Assembly (NCBI GenBank): GCA_949287425.1
Contig: CASEGJ010000001.1
Coordinates: forward strand, 62,001-126,000
Origin: an uncultured Caryophanales bacterium
GTDB lineage: Bacteria > Bacillota_I > Bacilli_A > RFN20 > CAG-288
Direction: 5' to 3'
DNA length: 64,000 nt
The notes below the pieces were generated by a model. The model was not told the origin of the DNA. It ran no database searches and saw nothing but the letters and a program-made list of their open reading frames with translations. Each line of letters opens with the position of its first letter. Position 1 is the first letter of the stretch. A program made the position numbers and the translations under genes. Below are positions 1 to 6,955 of this stretch, piece after piece.

Positions 1-1407
1 AGTAGAAAGGATCTTTTCAAGATTGACACTAGCTTTTTCAAGATAGTCTTGACCTTTATTAGAAATATCATCAAAAGCAAAACCTAAATTGCTAAATTGT
101 TTATAATAGATGGCTTTAGCAAAAATTTCATAGCTAGATAGATTAATGATAGGTTGAATTTGATGTAAGCTATTAACATATTCATTAAGCTTATTTTTAT
201 CCTCATCGAGTTTGTTAGTTCTATTTAAATCAACTAGATTTCTTGAAATTTGTAAACAGTTAACTAAATCAGTTAAAACAAGCTGCTTATTAGAATTTAG
301 CCCGTGGAGTTTTAAACAAAAATCACCTAAGCCATTTTCTTTTAACTTAGTATAAACAACATCTAAAGCAGAGATCTTTTCTGAGACAAATAAAACCTTT
401 TTACCTTGGTAAATTAATTCAGCAATGATATTTGTAATAGTCTGAGATTTACCAGTTCCAGGTGGGCCAATTAAGACAAATGAATTGCCGTTTTTAGCAT
501 CCAAAATTGCTTTCATTTGTGAAGAGTCAGCGCTAACTATATTGTGAAGTTGATTTTGTTTATCTTCTAAATTGATATTATCGATTAAATTGTTCTGCTT
601 TAATTTTTCTTCACCAAACAAAGTGTTAATTAAACTAGAAGATAAGACGATATCTTCATGTTCTTTTAAATCGTTATATATATCTATTTTAGAAAAGGTA
701 AATAGGCCTATATAACTAGAATAGATTATAGACCAATCATCTTGTTTAGAAATTTCTTTTTTAAGCTTTTTAAAATACTTTTCTAAATTATCATTTGGTT
801 TATAAGTAGGGAAATTAATATTATATTCGTGTTTCAATTTATAACAGAGAGTAGAATTTAAACTCGCTTCATCTAAATTTGGGTTTAAATAAGTTTCAAA
901 TTTACCTTCGTAGCTAAATTGACATGGAATTAAAATGATAGGAGCTTGATAGAAAGAGTTAGAATCGCTATCTTTATATCTAAGTAAGCCAAAGCAGATA
1001 TATAGTAAGTTAATTCCGCGTTCATTAATAGCATCTAAATTAGTATTATCTATGTTTTTGATAGCTTTTTTTAAACTTGTAGAAAATGAATCAGTCATTA
1101 TTAAAAGCTCGTTATCAGATAAAGAAATTTTATCAATCAGCGATTTTCTAAATTGAATTTGAGAAGAAGAAAAACTGTTAGTCTCTAAAAAATCTTTCTT
1201 TTTGTTTTGATTAGGCGAAAATAGTTCAGAAAACTTATCAAAATCAAAAATAGAAACCTTTTTGTTAGAACAAACTATCTGATAGCTAGAAAAGATAGTA
1301 GGAGAATAAATTTTTAAATATCTATCACTAATAGTAAAGTTAATTAACTTGTTTGATTTACCTAGATCGAGGAGTTTTTCTTCAGCTTTTTGTAACTTTA
1401 AATTCAT
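1..1407 (-). CDS. DUF4011-type superfamily I helicase/ATPase, 5' part (runs off the window)
   Basis: The minus strand is open from an ATG at 1407 to the window edge, 469 codons with no stop, so only the N-terminal part is seen. The N-terminus (KLLDLGKSNKLINF, about residues 11-24) matches the start of DUF4011 proteins, where a KLLDL..RNKLINF-like motif is typical. A clear Walker A motif GPPGTGKS lies near residue 313 and is followed by TITNIIAELIYQGKKVLFVSEK, as in AAA_11-type superfamily I helicases. Full-length family members are usually well over 1000 residues and end in helicase motifs and a Vsr-like nuclease domain, which would lie outside the window. The family is found in defence or mobile contexts and has no settled cellular role. 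The product is probably cytosolic. Confidence 0.75.
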   Translation of the reverse strand, partial: MNLKLQKAEEKLLDLGKSNKLINFTISDRYLKIYSPTIFSSYQIVCSNKKVSIFDFDKFSELFSPNQNKKKDFLETNSFSSSQIQFRKSLIDKISLSDNELLIMTDSFSTSLKKAIKNIDNTNLDAINERGINLLYICFGLLRYKDSDSNSFYQAPIILIPCQFSYEGKFETYLNPNLDEASLNSTLCYKLKHEYNINFPTYKPNDNLEKYFKKLKKEISKQDDWSIIYSSYIGLFTFSKIDIYNDLKEHEDIVLSSSLINTLFGEEKLKQNNLIDNINLEDKQNQLHNIVSADSSQMKAILDAKNGNSFVLIGPPGTGKSQTITNIIAELIYQGKKVLFVSEKISALDVVYTKLKENGLGDFCLKLHGLNSNKQLVLTDLVNCLQISRNLVDLNRTNKLDEDKNKLNEYVNSLHQIQPIINLSSYEIFAKAIYYKQFSNLGFAFDDISNKGQDYLEKASVNLEKILST

Positions 1408-1693
1408 ATAAATATTATAGATTACAACTAAGAGAGTTTCAATTTAAAACTAGAAGAAAACAACAATTGTTTTATAAGAAAATTTACATGTTGTTTAAAT
1501 GATTTTGAATGTTTTTAGATGGACTAAAATTCTCGATAAAACATGGATTTTTTAAGATAATTAATTGTGAGTAATAAATTTATTGTTGCTATTAAAAATA
1601 TCAAATAAAAAGTAAAAAAATAACAATTATTTAGCTGATTAATGTAAAAGAATTTATTTCTTTAATTACTCAATATGCATAGGAAGAAAAATT
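1408..1693. other. Intergenic region between divergent genes
   Basis: This is a very AT-rich gap between the divergent helicase gene and the decayed AlbA-domain gene. I see no open frame with a ribosome binding site, no clear hairpin terminator and no RNA gene. It presumably holds the two divergent promoters. Confidence 0.4.
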
Positions 1694-2270
1694 ATGAAAT
1701 ATGAAGAAAGCGATAGAGTAGAACTTAAGCGAGAAATGGTAAATGATTTAAATAAAGAAATTATTTCTTTTTTGAATGTTGAAGTTGGAAATAACAGCCC
1801 TTGGTGAAATCTATCGATATAGCATTGATGATATTTTGCTCGGTGTTCATTCTTTTAGAAATCCAAAATTGATAGCTGTACTACATAAGTTTGAATTTAT
1901 AGAGAATTATGGCACTGGTATTAAAAAAATTAGAGAAGCTTATCCTAACTATGATATCAGAAAGCTTCTAATTAACCATCGTCTATGGTTTAGAGTTGCT
2001 TTGCCAGATTTAAATTATAAAAAAGCTCCATTGAGGGATAATGTCCCTCAAAATGTCCTCCAAAATGTCCCTCAAACAAAAATGGTTAAAATAATTTTAG
2101 CTATTAGAAAAAACAACAAAATCACGAGAAGTGAATTAGCTAAAATAATCGATAAAAGCTTCAAGACTGTGGCAAGAATTATCAAAGAATTTAATTGTAT
2201 AAGTTTTAATGGATCGTCTAAAGCAGGCTATTGGGAAATTATAGAAGAAAAGAAGATGAACAAGCTTTAA
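1694..2270 (+). pseudogene. AlbA_2 / HATPase_c_4 family ATP-binding protein, internally deleted and frameshifted
   Basis: An ATG at 1694 with an AGGAAG ribosome binding site encodes MKYEESDRVELKREMVND, the opening of AlbA_2 (schlafen-like, formerly AAA_4) proteins, but the frame stops at TGA 1805-1807 after 37 codons. A second frame from about 1776 to 2270 carries the typical C-terminal half: LLGVHSFRNPKLIAVLHKFEFIENYGTGIKKI is the conserved NP..A..F...G.I...GTGI region of the same family, followed by a winged-helix-like tail (ITRSELAKIIDKSFKTVARI, about residues 116-135 of that frame). The GG.I.IGV.D core that should separate the halves is missing. I read this as one gene that lost its middle. 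A functional C-terminal fragment translated alone is possible but unlikely. Confidence 0.75.
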
Positions 2271-2373
2271 CTCTTTAATAAGTAAAGAAAACAATTGAAA
2301 TTAAATATTTTATTATAATGAATGCTACTTTTTGTAGAAATTTGTGGGCTATAAGATTCATTAAATTAATAAT
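2271..2373. other. Short intergenic stretch before the tandem palindrome
   Basis: No open frame or strong hairpin is visible here. Together with the two following entries it forms a gene-poor stretch of about 400 bases (2271-2677) between a broken gene and the esterase gene. Confidence 0.3.
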
Positions 2374-2458
2374 CCTACTGAACAATTTGTCGCTTTTTAG
2401 TAAAAGTGTTCAGTAGCACTGAACAGTTTTGTTAATTTTTGTAAAAATGTTCATTAGG
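2374..2458. repeat. Tandem inverted repeat with ACTGAACA / TGTTCAGT half-sites
   Basis: Four half-sites alternate in orientation: CCTACTGAACA at 2374-2384, TGTTCAGTAG at 2407-2416, CACTGAACA at 2417-2425 and TGTTCATTAGG at 2448-2458. Each outer pair encloses about 22 nt of T-rich sequence, so the element is two tandem copies of one palindrome. It lies about 20 bases upstream of the decayed AAA_14 ATPase start at 2480, where its promoter or operator would be expected. It could bind a dimeric regulator or form a cruciform or RNA hairpin; the sequence alone does not decide. Confidence 0.6.
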
Positions 2459-2479
2459 ATATAAATGAGGTAATTGAAG

Positions 2480-2640
2480 ATGATAGTTAGAAAACGTTAT
2501 TTAAGGAAAATGATGCCTTTTTATGAAAGTGATCTTGTTAAGGTGATAACTGGCATAAGAAGATGTGATAAGTCTGATATCTAGAAAGATAAGAGTAATT
2601 ATCTATATTTTCTTAATGGTTAGAAGTATAAAATTAGAAT
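2480..2640 (+). pseudogene. N-terminal remnant of an AAA_14/DUF4143-type ATPase
   Basis: ATG 2480 (preceded by GAGG) encodes a 34-codon frame ending at TAG 2582-2584. Its product contains LVKVITGIRRCDKS, clearly the Walker A region of AAA_14 (DUF4143) ATPases, normally VITGIRRCGKST. The glycine before the invariant lysine is Asp here and the frame stops two codons after the KS. Beyond the stop another frame reads NYLYFLNG before a further stop, perhaps a trace of the segment after Walker A. The rest of the roughly 400-residue protein is absent. A C-terminal remnant of the same family lies at 16310-16567 on the other strand. Confidence 0.65.
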
Positions 2641-2659
2641 CTAGAAATTAGTTCAATTA

Positions 2660-2668
2660 TGTTAAAAT
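2660..2668 (+). promoter_or_regulatory. Extended -10 promoter, near-leaderless, for the esterase gene
   Basis: TG-T-TAAAAT (TG at 2660-2661, hexamer 2663-2668) ends 9 nt before the ATG at 2678, and no Shine-Dalgarno sequence fits in between. Transcription starting 6-8 nt after the hexamer would give a leader of 0-3 nt. Confidence 0.55.
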
Positions 2669-2677
2669 ATTTCCGAT

Positions 2678-3430
2678 ATGGTTGTCAGATATTTTAAAGA
2701 ATTTTCTAAATTATTAAATAGAGACATGGAATATAAGACTTATGGTGATTCAGGAATAGTGTTTTTCTATTTTCCAAGTCAGTATCAAAGGTTTTATGAA
2801 GTTGAAGATCAAGGCATAGTTAGTTTACTTTATCCGTTTATTGAATCAAAACAAATGATGATTGTCGCTGTCGATTCAATTGACAAAGAATCGTTGTCTA
2901 ACACCTATTTTTGGGATAAGAAAAAAAGATTGGCTTTGCAGGAAAAATATTGCGATTATTTTTACTTTGAGCTTTATCCAAAAATAGTAAGCCAATATAA
3001 AGCAGAAGTATTACCAGTGACATTTGGAATGTCATTTGGAGGATATCAAGCTATGAATTTGTTTTTAAGAAGGCCTAAGTTATTTAGCGGGACATTTTGT
3101 CTATCTGGAATATATAAAATTGACTTTTTTATTAATGATTACTACGATCAGATAGCTTTTTTAAATTCTCCGATTGATTCTATCAATATGCTTACTAATA
3201 AAGATATAATTGATACTTATAATACTAAAAAAATATTGATGGTAGTTTCTACTGGAGCCTATGAAGAAGATTCTTACAATCAAACAAAAGAGCTTGATGA
3301 ATCTTTTTATAAAAAAAGTATAGATCATCAAGCTTATTATTGGAGTGATAATTATCCTCACGATTGGTCATCATGGAAGACTTATTTAAATTTTTATCTT
3401 CCAGGATTTATTCAAAGTTTAAAAGGTTAA
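2678..3430 (+). CDS. Putative esterase (alpha/beta hydrolase, COG4947-like)
   Basis: A 250-residue protein with a nucleophile elbow GMSFGG at about residues 117-122 (Ser119 as nucleophile) and a late PHDW near residues 228-231 supplying a plausible catalytic His. The opening (LLNRDMEYKTYGDSG, then FPSQYQRFYEVEDQGIVSLL) matches the esterase family related to esterase D, in which a FP...G.FYE.ED.G segment is typical. No signal peptide is present, so it should be cytosolic; the substrate is unknown. It overlaps the convergent DUF2130 gene by 4 nt at the 3' ends. The ATG at 2678 is chosen because it opens the frame and lies just after an extended -10 element; there is no ribosome binding site. 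Confidence 0.7.
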   Translation: MVVRYFKEFSKLLNRDMEYKTYGDSGIVFFYFPSQYQRFYEVEDQGIVSLLYPFIESKQMMIVAVDSIDKESLSNTYFWDKKKRLALQEKYCDYFYFELYPKIVSQYKAEVLPVTFGMSFGGYQAMNLFLRRPKLFSGTFCLSGIYKIDFFINDYYDQIAFLNSPIDSINMLTNKDIIDTYNTKKILMVVSTGAYEEDSYNQTKELDESFYKKSIDHQAYYWSDNYPHDWSSWKTYLNFYLPGFIQSLKG

Positions 3431-4710
3431 TCTTCTAAGTTTTTAGATATTTTTCTAATGTTAAATCTTTCTATTTTGTCTTTGATAGATTTAATGGTTT
3501 TATTTGTAATTTCAGTTAATAATTCGCTATTTTTAGTAGCAAATTTTAAAATTTCAGCATTATTTTTAGAAAGAGATTCAACGTTTTTTTCTAAAGCAAT
3601 TAATGGCTTATCCAAGTAAGTTTGTTTTAAATTTTCAAATTCTTCTTCTAATTCTTTTTTCGCCTTGAAGTTATATTCATCTTGTTTTCTATTTAAAATA
3701 GCTTGTTTATATTTGTTAGCAAGAGAATAAATTAATGATAAAAAGCTAATCATATATTGAGGTCTAACCATGTACATTTTTTCATAGCCATTTATTTTTT
3801 GAATAGGGCAATCGTTAGAAGAAGTATATTCAAGTTCAGAAACAAGTAAAGCGTATTCGCAGTTTTTCTTTCTTCTATTTTCATCTAGCTTACTATAATA
3901 ATCGGAATTTTTCTTTTTGTTAGTTGAAACGTTAGATTCGTTTTTCATTTCTAAACAAACTGAGGCGAGCATATTTTCTTCTTTATACTCGTTATTTAAA
4001 TACACTTTAAAGATATAGTCAGCTTTACTACCTTTAGTTTGGTCATCTAATTTGACAACAGTATTGTCTTTTTCCCATGTGCAGTTGATAAATCCAGCGA
4101 TGCTAGCCTGTTGAAATTCGTTGTTGCACCAGTTTTCTAATTCTTCACCAAGCTGTTTAACATTTAAGCTAGATTTTTGTAAACTAAGGGCATTGTATTT
4201 ACTATTTATTTCATTGTATTTTTCCTTTAGAGATTCTTTTTCTTTAGCAAAATTTTCCTTAAGTTTGATAGTTTCATTATTATGTTTTATTTCTAATTCT
4301 TGATTAGAAAGTTTAATCTTAGTTTGTATATCATCTTTTAAATTCTTTATTTCGTTATTGAGATTATTAATGGTTATTTGATTACTTTGAATAATTTGAT
4401 TTAATCTATCTTTTTCAAGATTAAAATTATCTTCTTTAGTTTTGTAATCTTTTTCTAGTTCTGCTTTTATTTTCTTTTCATTTTCAAGAAGTTTTGTTTC
4501 ATAGTTAGCTTTAAATATTTCTAGTTGTTTATTTGATTCTTGTTTAGCTCTAGTTTCAATTTCGTTATCTTTTGATTTTAAAATAAGCTCATTGATAAAA
4601 GAACTATCGACTTCCATTATTTCATTTAATGAGATGATATCGCCTTTTTTAGCGTCTTCAAGAAGTTCTAATGTAGTGGAATTAATAATTTTAACTTTAA
4701 TTTGTGCCAT
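3427..4710 (-). CDS. DUF2130 domain-containing coiled-coil protein
   Basis: A 427-residue protein. The first 40 residues form a short conserved cap, residues 45-180 are charged heptad-rich coiled coil (repeated K/E/N/L), and from about residue 183 (VKQLGEELENWCNNEFQQA) the DUF2130 domain begins. Within it GSKADYIFKV and, about 20 residues later, LASVCLEMKNES give a D...ExK-like arrangement, fitting a PD-(D/E)XK-like nuclease fold, although a nuclease role is inference. A second helical stretch closes the protein. No signal or membrane segment is present. The start at 4710 has GAGG about 10 nt upstream (minus strand). The product probably acts on DNA or is structural; the family has no firm function. 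Confidence 0.75.
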   Translation of the reverse strand: MAQIKVKIINSTTLELLEDAKKGDIISLNEIMEVDSSFINELILKSKDNEIETRAKQESNKQLEIFKANYETKLLENEKKIKAELEKDYKTKEDNFNLEKDRLNQIIQSNQITINNLNNEIKNLKDDIQTKIKLSNQELEIKHNNETIKLKENFAKEKESLKEKYNEINSKYNALSLQKSSLNVKQLGEELENWCNNEFQQASIAGFINCTWEKDNTVVKLDDQTKGSKADYIFKVYLNNEYKEENMLASVCLEMKNESNVSTNKKKNSDYYSKLDENRRKKNCEYALLVSELEYTSSNDCPIQKINGYEKMYMVRPQYMISFLSLIYSLANKYKQAILNRKQDEYNFKAKKELEEEFENLKQTYLDKPLIALEKNVESLSKNNAEILKFATKNSELLTEITNKTIKSIKDKIERFNIRKISKNLED

Positions 4711-4856
4711 GTTATTTACCTCATATTTAATGATAGCATCTTTTAAAGTTAGTCTTTAAATTAAATAAAATATGGGAAAAAATTATCTCATTAATCTTTT
4801 TAAGTAAATTTTAAGTTTGACATATAAAATTTAAGTGTAAATTGGGAGGATAGATT

Positions 4857-4997
4857 ATGAATGAATTGAAACCTATTATCTTAATTGCTACTAAAGGTCT
4901 TTTAAAAACTGCTGATGGTCCTAATAAAGAAAACTATTTAGTCGATACATCAAAATGCAGCAAAAAAGATACAAGAAAAAAGATGATAAATATATAA
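4857..4997 (+). CDS. Small 46-residue ORF, unknown
   Basis: An ATG at 4857 preceded by a strong GGGAGG at about 4844-4849 opens a 46-codon frame ending in TAA at 4995-4997. The product is basic (MNELKPIILIATKGLL..., then a Lys-rich tail) with no signal peptide. It lies 18 nt upstream of the response regulator and could be a leader peptide, a small regulatory protein or a truncated remnant. I do not recognise it. The good ribosome binding site is the main reason to list it. Confidence 0.35.
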   Translation: MNELKPIILIATKGLLKTADGPNKENYLVDTSKCSKKDTRKKMINI

Positions 4998-5015
4998 TAG
5001 ATGTGTAATTAGATT

Positions 5016-5702
5016 ATGAAGATACTTTTAGTTGATGATGAAATCGATTTAACTGACTCTTTAAAAGAGGTTTTATCAAAAGAAAACTTTTCAGTTGATG
5101 TCGCTAACGATCCATATGATGGATTGGAATTTTTAAAGATATCTAAATATGATTTAATCATTTTAGATATTATGATGCCTAAATTAAATGGTTATGAATT
5201 TTTAAAGAAAATAAGGGAAGAGAAAAACGATACTTCCGTTATCTTTTTATCTGCTAAAAGTGAATTAAACGATAAATTACAAGGTTTAGAATTAGGGGCA
5301 GATGATTATTTGCCTAAACCTTTTTCTAGTAAGGAACTTGTCGCTAGAATTAGAGCGATAATTCGCCGCAACAATAAAAATTCTAACAATATTGTCGAAT
5401 TTCACGGCTTAAAGTTAAATCTCAGTAACTATACTTTAGAATATGGTGATAAAAAAGTTCTTTTAGCTAATAAAGAATTTCAAATTCTCGAACTTTTTAT
5501 GTTAAATCCTAACAAAGTTTATTCGACTAACGATATTTTAAATAATGTCTGGAGTTATGAATCTTATTCAGATATTACTACTGTTTGGACTTTTTTATCT
5601 AACTTGAGAAAAAAGATTGCTAGTATCTGCCCAAATGTTCAAATAAAATTAAATAGAGGGCTTGGTTATTCTTTAGAATATGTTCAAAAAGCTGAGAATT
5701 AG
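5016..5702 (+). CDS. OmpR/PhoB-family response regulator
   Basis: A 228-residue two-domain regulator. The receiver domain starts MKILLVDDE, with acidic residues Asp7-Asp8, the phosphoacceptor Asp51 in LIILDIMMP, the switch Ser79 and the conserved Lys101 in LPKPF. The C-terminal winged helix (about 128-222) has the NKEFQILELFMLNPNKVYS and TTVWTFLSNLRKKI recognition-helix region, although DVWTHISRLRKK is commoner, and ends RGLGYSLE. It overlaps the downstream histidine kinase by 23 nt, so the two are co-translated and form a two-component system. No target operator can be assigned. The start is 18 nt after a small ORF, and no strong ribosome binding site is visible. Confidence 0.9.
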   Translation: MKILLVDDEIDLTDSLKEVLSKENFSVDVANDPYDGLEFLKISKYDLIILDIMMPKLNGYEFLKKIREEKNDTSVIFLSAKSELNDKLQGLELGADDYLPKPFSSKELVARIRAIIRRNNKNSNNIVEFHGLKLNLSNYTLEYGDKKVLLANKEFQILELFMLNPNKVYSTNDILNNVWSYESYSDITTVWTFLSNLRKKIASICPNVQIKLNRGLGYSLEYVQKAEN

Positions 5703-6873
5703 AATTTCTTTATATATATCTTTAATTGCATTATTTCCACTAGTAATCATATTTTTTGTTTTAAATTGCACTATTTCTAATATATCTATCAATAAGATAG
5801 TTAATGATGCTAATAAGATTAAAACTAGCATTTCTAATGATAAAGATCCTTTAACTCAGGATGAAATTTTTGGTTTACCTAGATATTTTTATCTTAAGTT
5901 AAATGATAATGGTGAATTGTTAGAAGTAAGTTCATCCAATGATTTTTTCTTAGATAGTGAGCAAATTAGCCAATATTTAGATATGGCTTATCAAACTAAT
6001 AAAGACGAAGCTTTTATCGATGAGATATATTTTACAAGGACGTTTGATAAAGGTGAGGTTGAATTTTTATTTATGGATGTAACTAACGATATCGCTAATG
6101 TTAGACTAACTACCATCCTTTCTTTAATTATTACATTTTCAGCTTACGTTTTAATTACTATTGGTGGAGCTATCTGTTCAAAATATATTCTAGCTCCATA
6201 TAAGAAGATGTATGCAAATGAAAAAGCTTTTTTAACTAATGCTAGCCATGAATTAAAAACGCCACTAACTATCATTAATACTAACTTGGAACTTATTGAA
6301 AATAGTACAGGTGATTCTAAATATACTAAAGCTATAGAAAAACAAATAAAGAGAATGTCTAATTTAATCAATGAAATGATAACTTTAAATAAATTAAATG
6401 AACTTGTTCCTGAGCAGGAAAAAAACGAATTTAATTTAACAGATATGCTTTATGAATCAATCGAACCTTTCTTAAATGTAATTGAAGCTAAAAAGTTGAA
6501 CTTTGAAAAAGATATCCAAGATAATCTAGTTGTAAAAATGTATGAAGAAACTATGCTTAAATTATTTTCCATTTTACTAGATAACGCGATGAAATATTCA
6601 AATGATGGTGGAAAGTTAAAAATTACATGTAAAAAAGTAAAAAATATCTTAACTATTGTTTTTTATAATACGTGCGAACATGTTTCAAAAGAGAAATTAG
6701 AAAATGTTTTTGATAGATTTTACACTTTAGATGAATCCCATTCTAAAAAGAATTCTGGATTTGGAATTGGACTATCTATCGCTAAAAAAATTGTTGAATT
6801 GAATCACGGTAATATTGTTGTATCTAGCCAAGATGAAAAATCCATCTGTTTTACAATGACATTCAAATTGTAA
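5680..6873 (+). CDS. Membrane sensor histidine kinase
   Basis: A 397-residue partner of the upstream response regulator. Residues 11-30 form a first membrane helix, 31-143 a short extracytoplasmic sensor, and 144-166 a second helix. The HisKA domain follows with His190 in NASHELKTPL. The ATPase domain has the N box DNAMKYS (about 307-313), DRF, and a G box GFGIGLSIAKKIV. There is no obvious HAMP domain of normal length between the second helix and the H box (only about 20 residues), so coupling may be direct. The signal sensed is unknown. Its start lies inside the regulator gene, which argues for translational coupling. Confidence 0.9.
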   Translation: MFKKLRIRISLYISLIALFPLVIIFFVLNCTISNISINKIVNDANKIKTSISNDKDPLTQDEIFGLPRYFYLKLNDNGELLEVSSSNDFFLDSEQISQYLDMAYQTNKDEAFIDEIYFTRTFDKGEVEFLFMDVTNDIANVRLTTILSLIITFSAYVLITIGGAICSKYILAPYKKMYANEKAFLTNASHELKTPLTIINTNLELIENSTGDSKYTKAIEKQIKRMSNLINEMITLNKLNELVPEQEKNEFNLTDMLYESIEPFLNVIEAKKLNFEKDIQDNLVVKMYEETMLKLFSILLDNAMKYSNDGGKLKITCKKVKNILTIVFYNTCEHVSKEKLENVFDRFYTLDESHSKKNSGFGIGLSIAKKIVELNHGNIVVSSQDEKSICFTMTFKL

Positions 6874-6890
6874 TTACAAAATATAGATAA

Positions 6891-6917
6891 TTAGCACTCT
6901 AGACTTGAAACTGCTAA
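6891..6917 (+). promoter_or_regulatory. CIRCE operator (HrcA binding site) before htpG
   Basis: TTAGCACTC at 6891-6899, a 9-nt spacer, then AACTGCTAA at 6909-6917. The consensus is TTAGCACTC-N9-GAGTGCTAA, so the left arm is perfect and the right arm matches 7 of 9. It overlaps the -35 box of the promoter just downstream, where repressor binding would block RNA polymerase. Confidence 0.85.
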
Positions 6918-6932
6918 AATTCGTTGTATAAT
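6905..6932 (+). promoter_or_regulatory. Sigma-A-type promoter of htpG
   Basis: TTGAAA at 6905-6910 and a perfect TATAAT at 6927-6932 are separated by 16 nt. The -35 box is embedded in the CIRCE element. Predicted transcription start is about 6939, giving a short leader that contains AAGGAG at 6942-6947. Confidence 0.8.
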
Positions 6933-6955
6933 TACTATTGATAAGGAGATTTACA

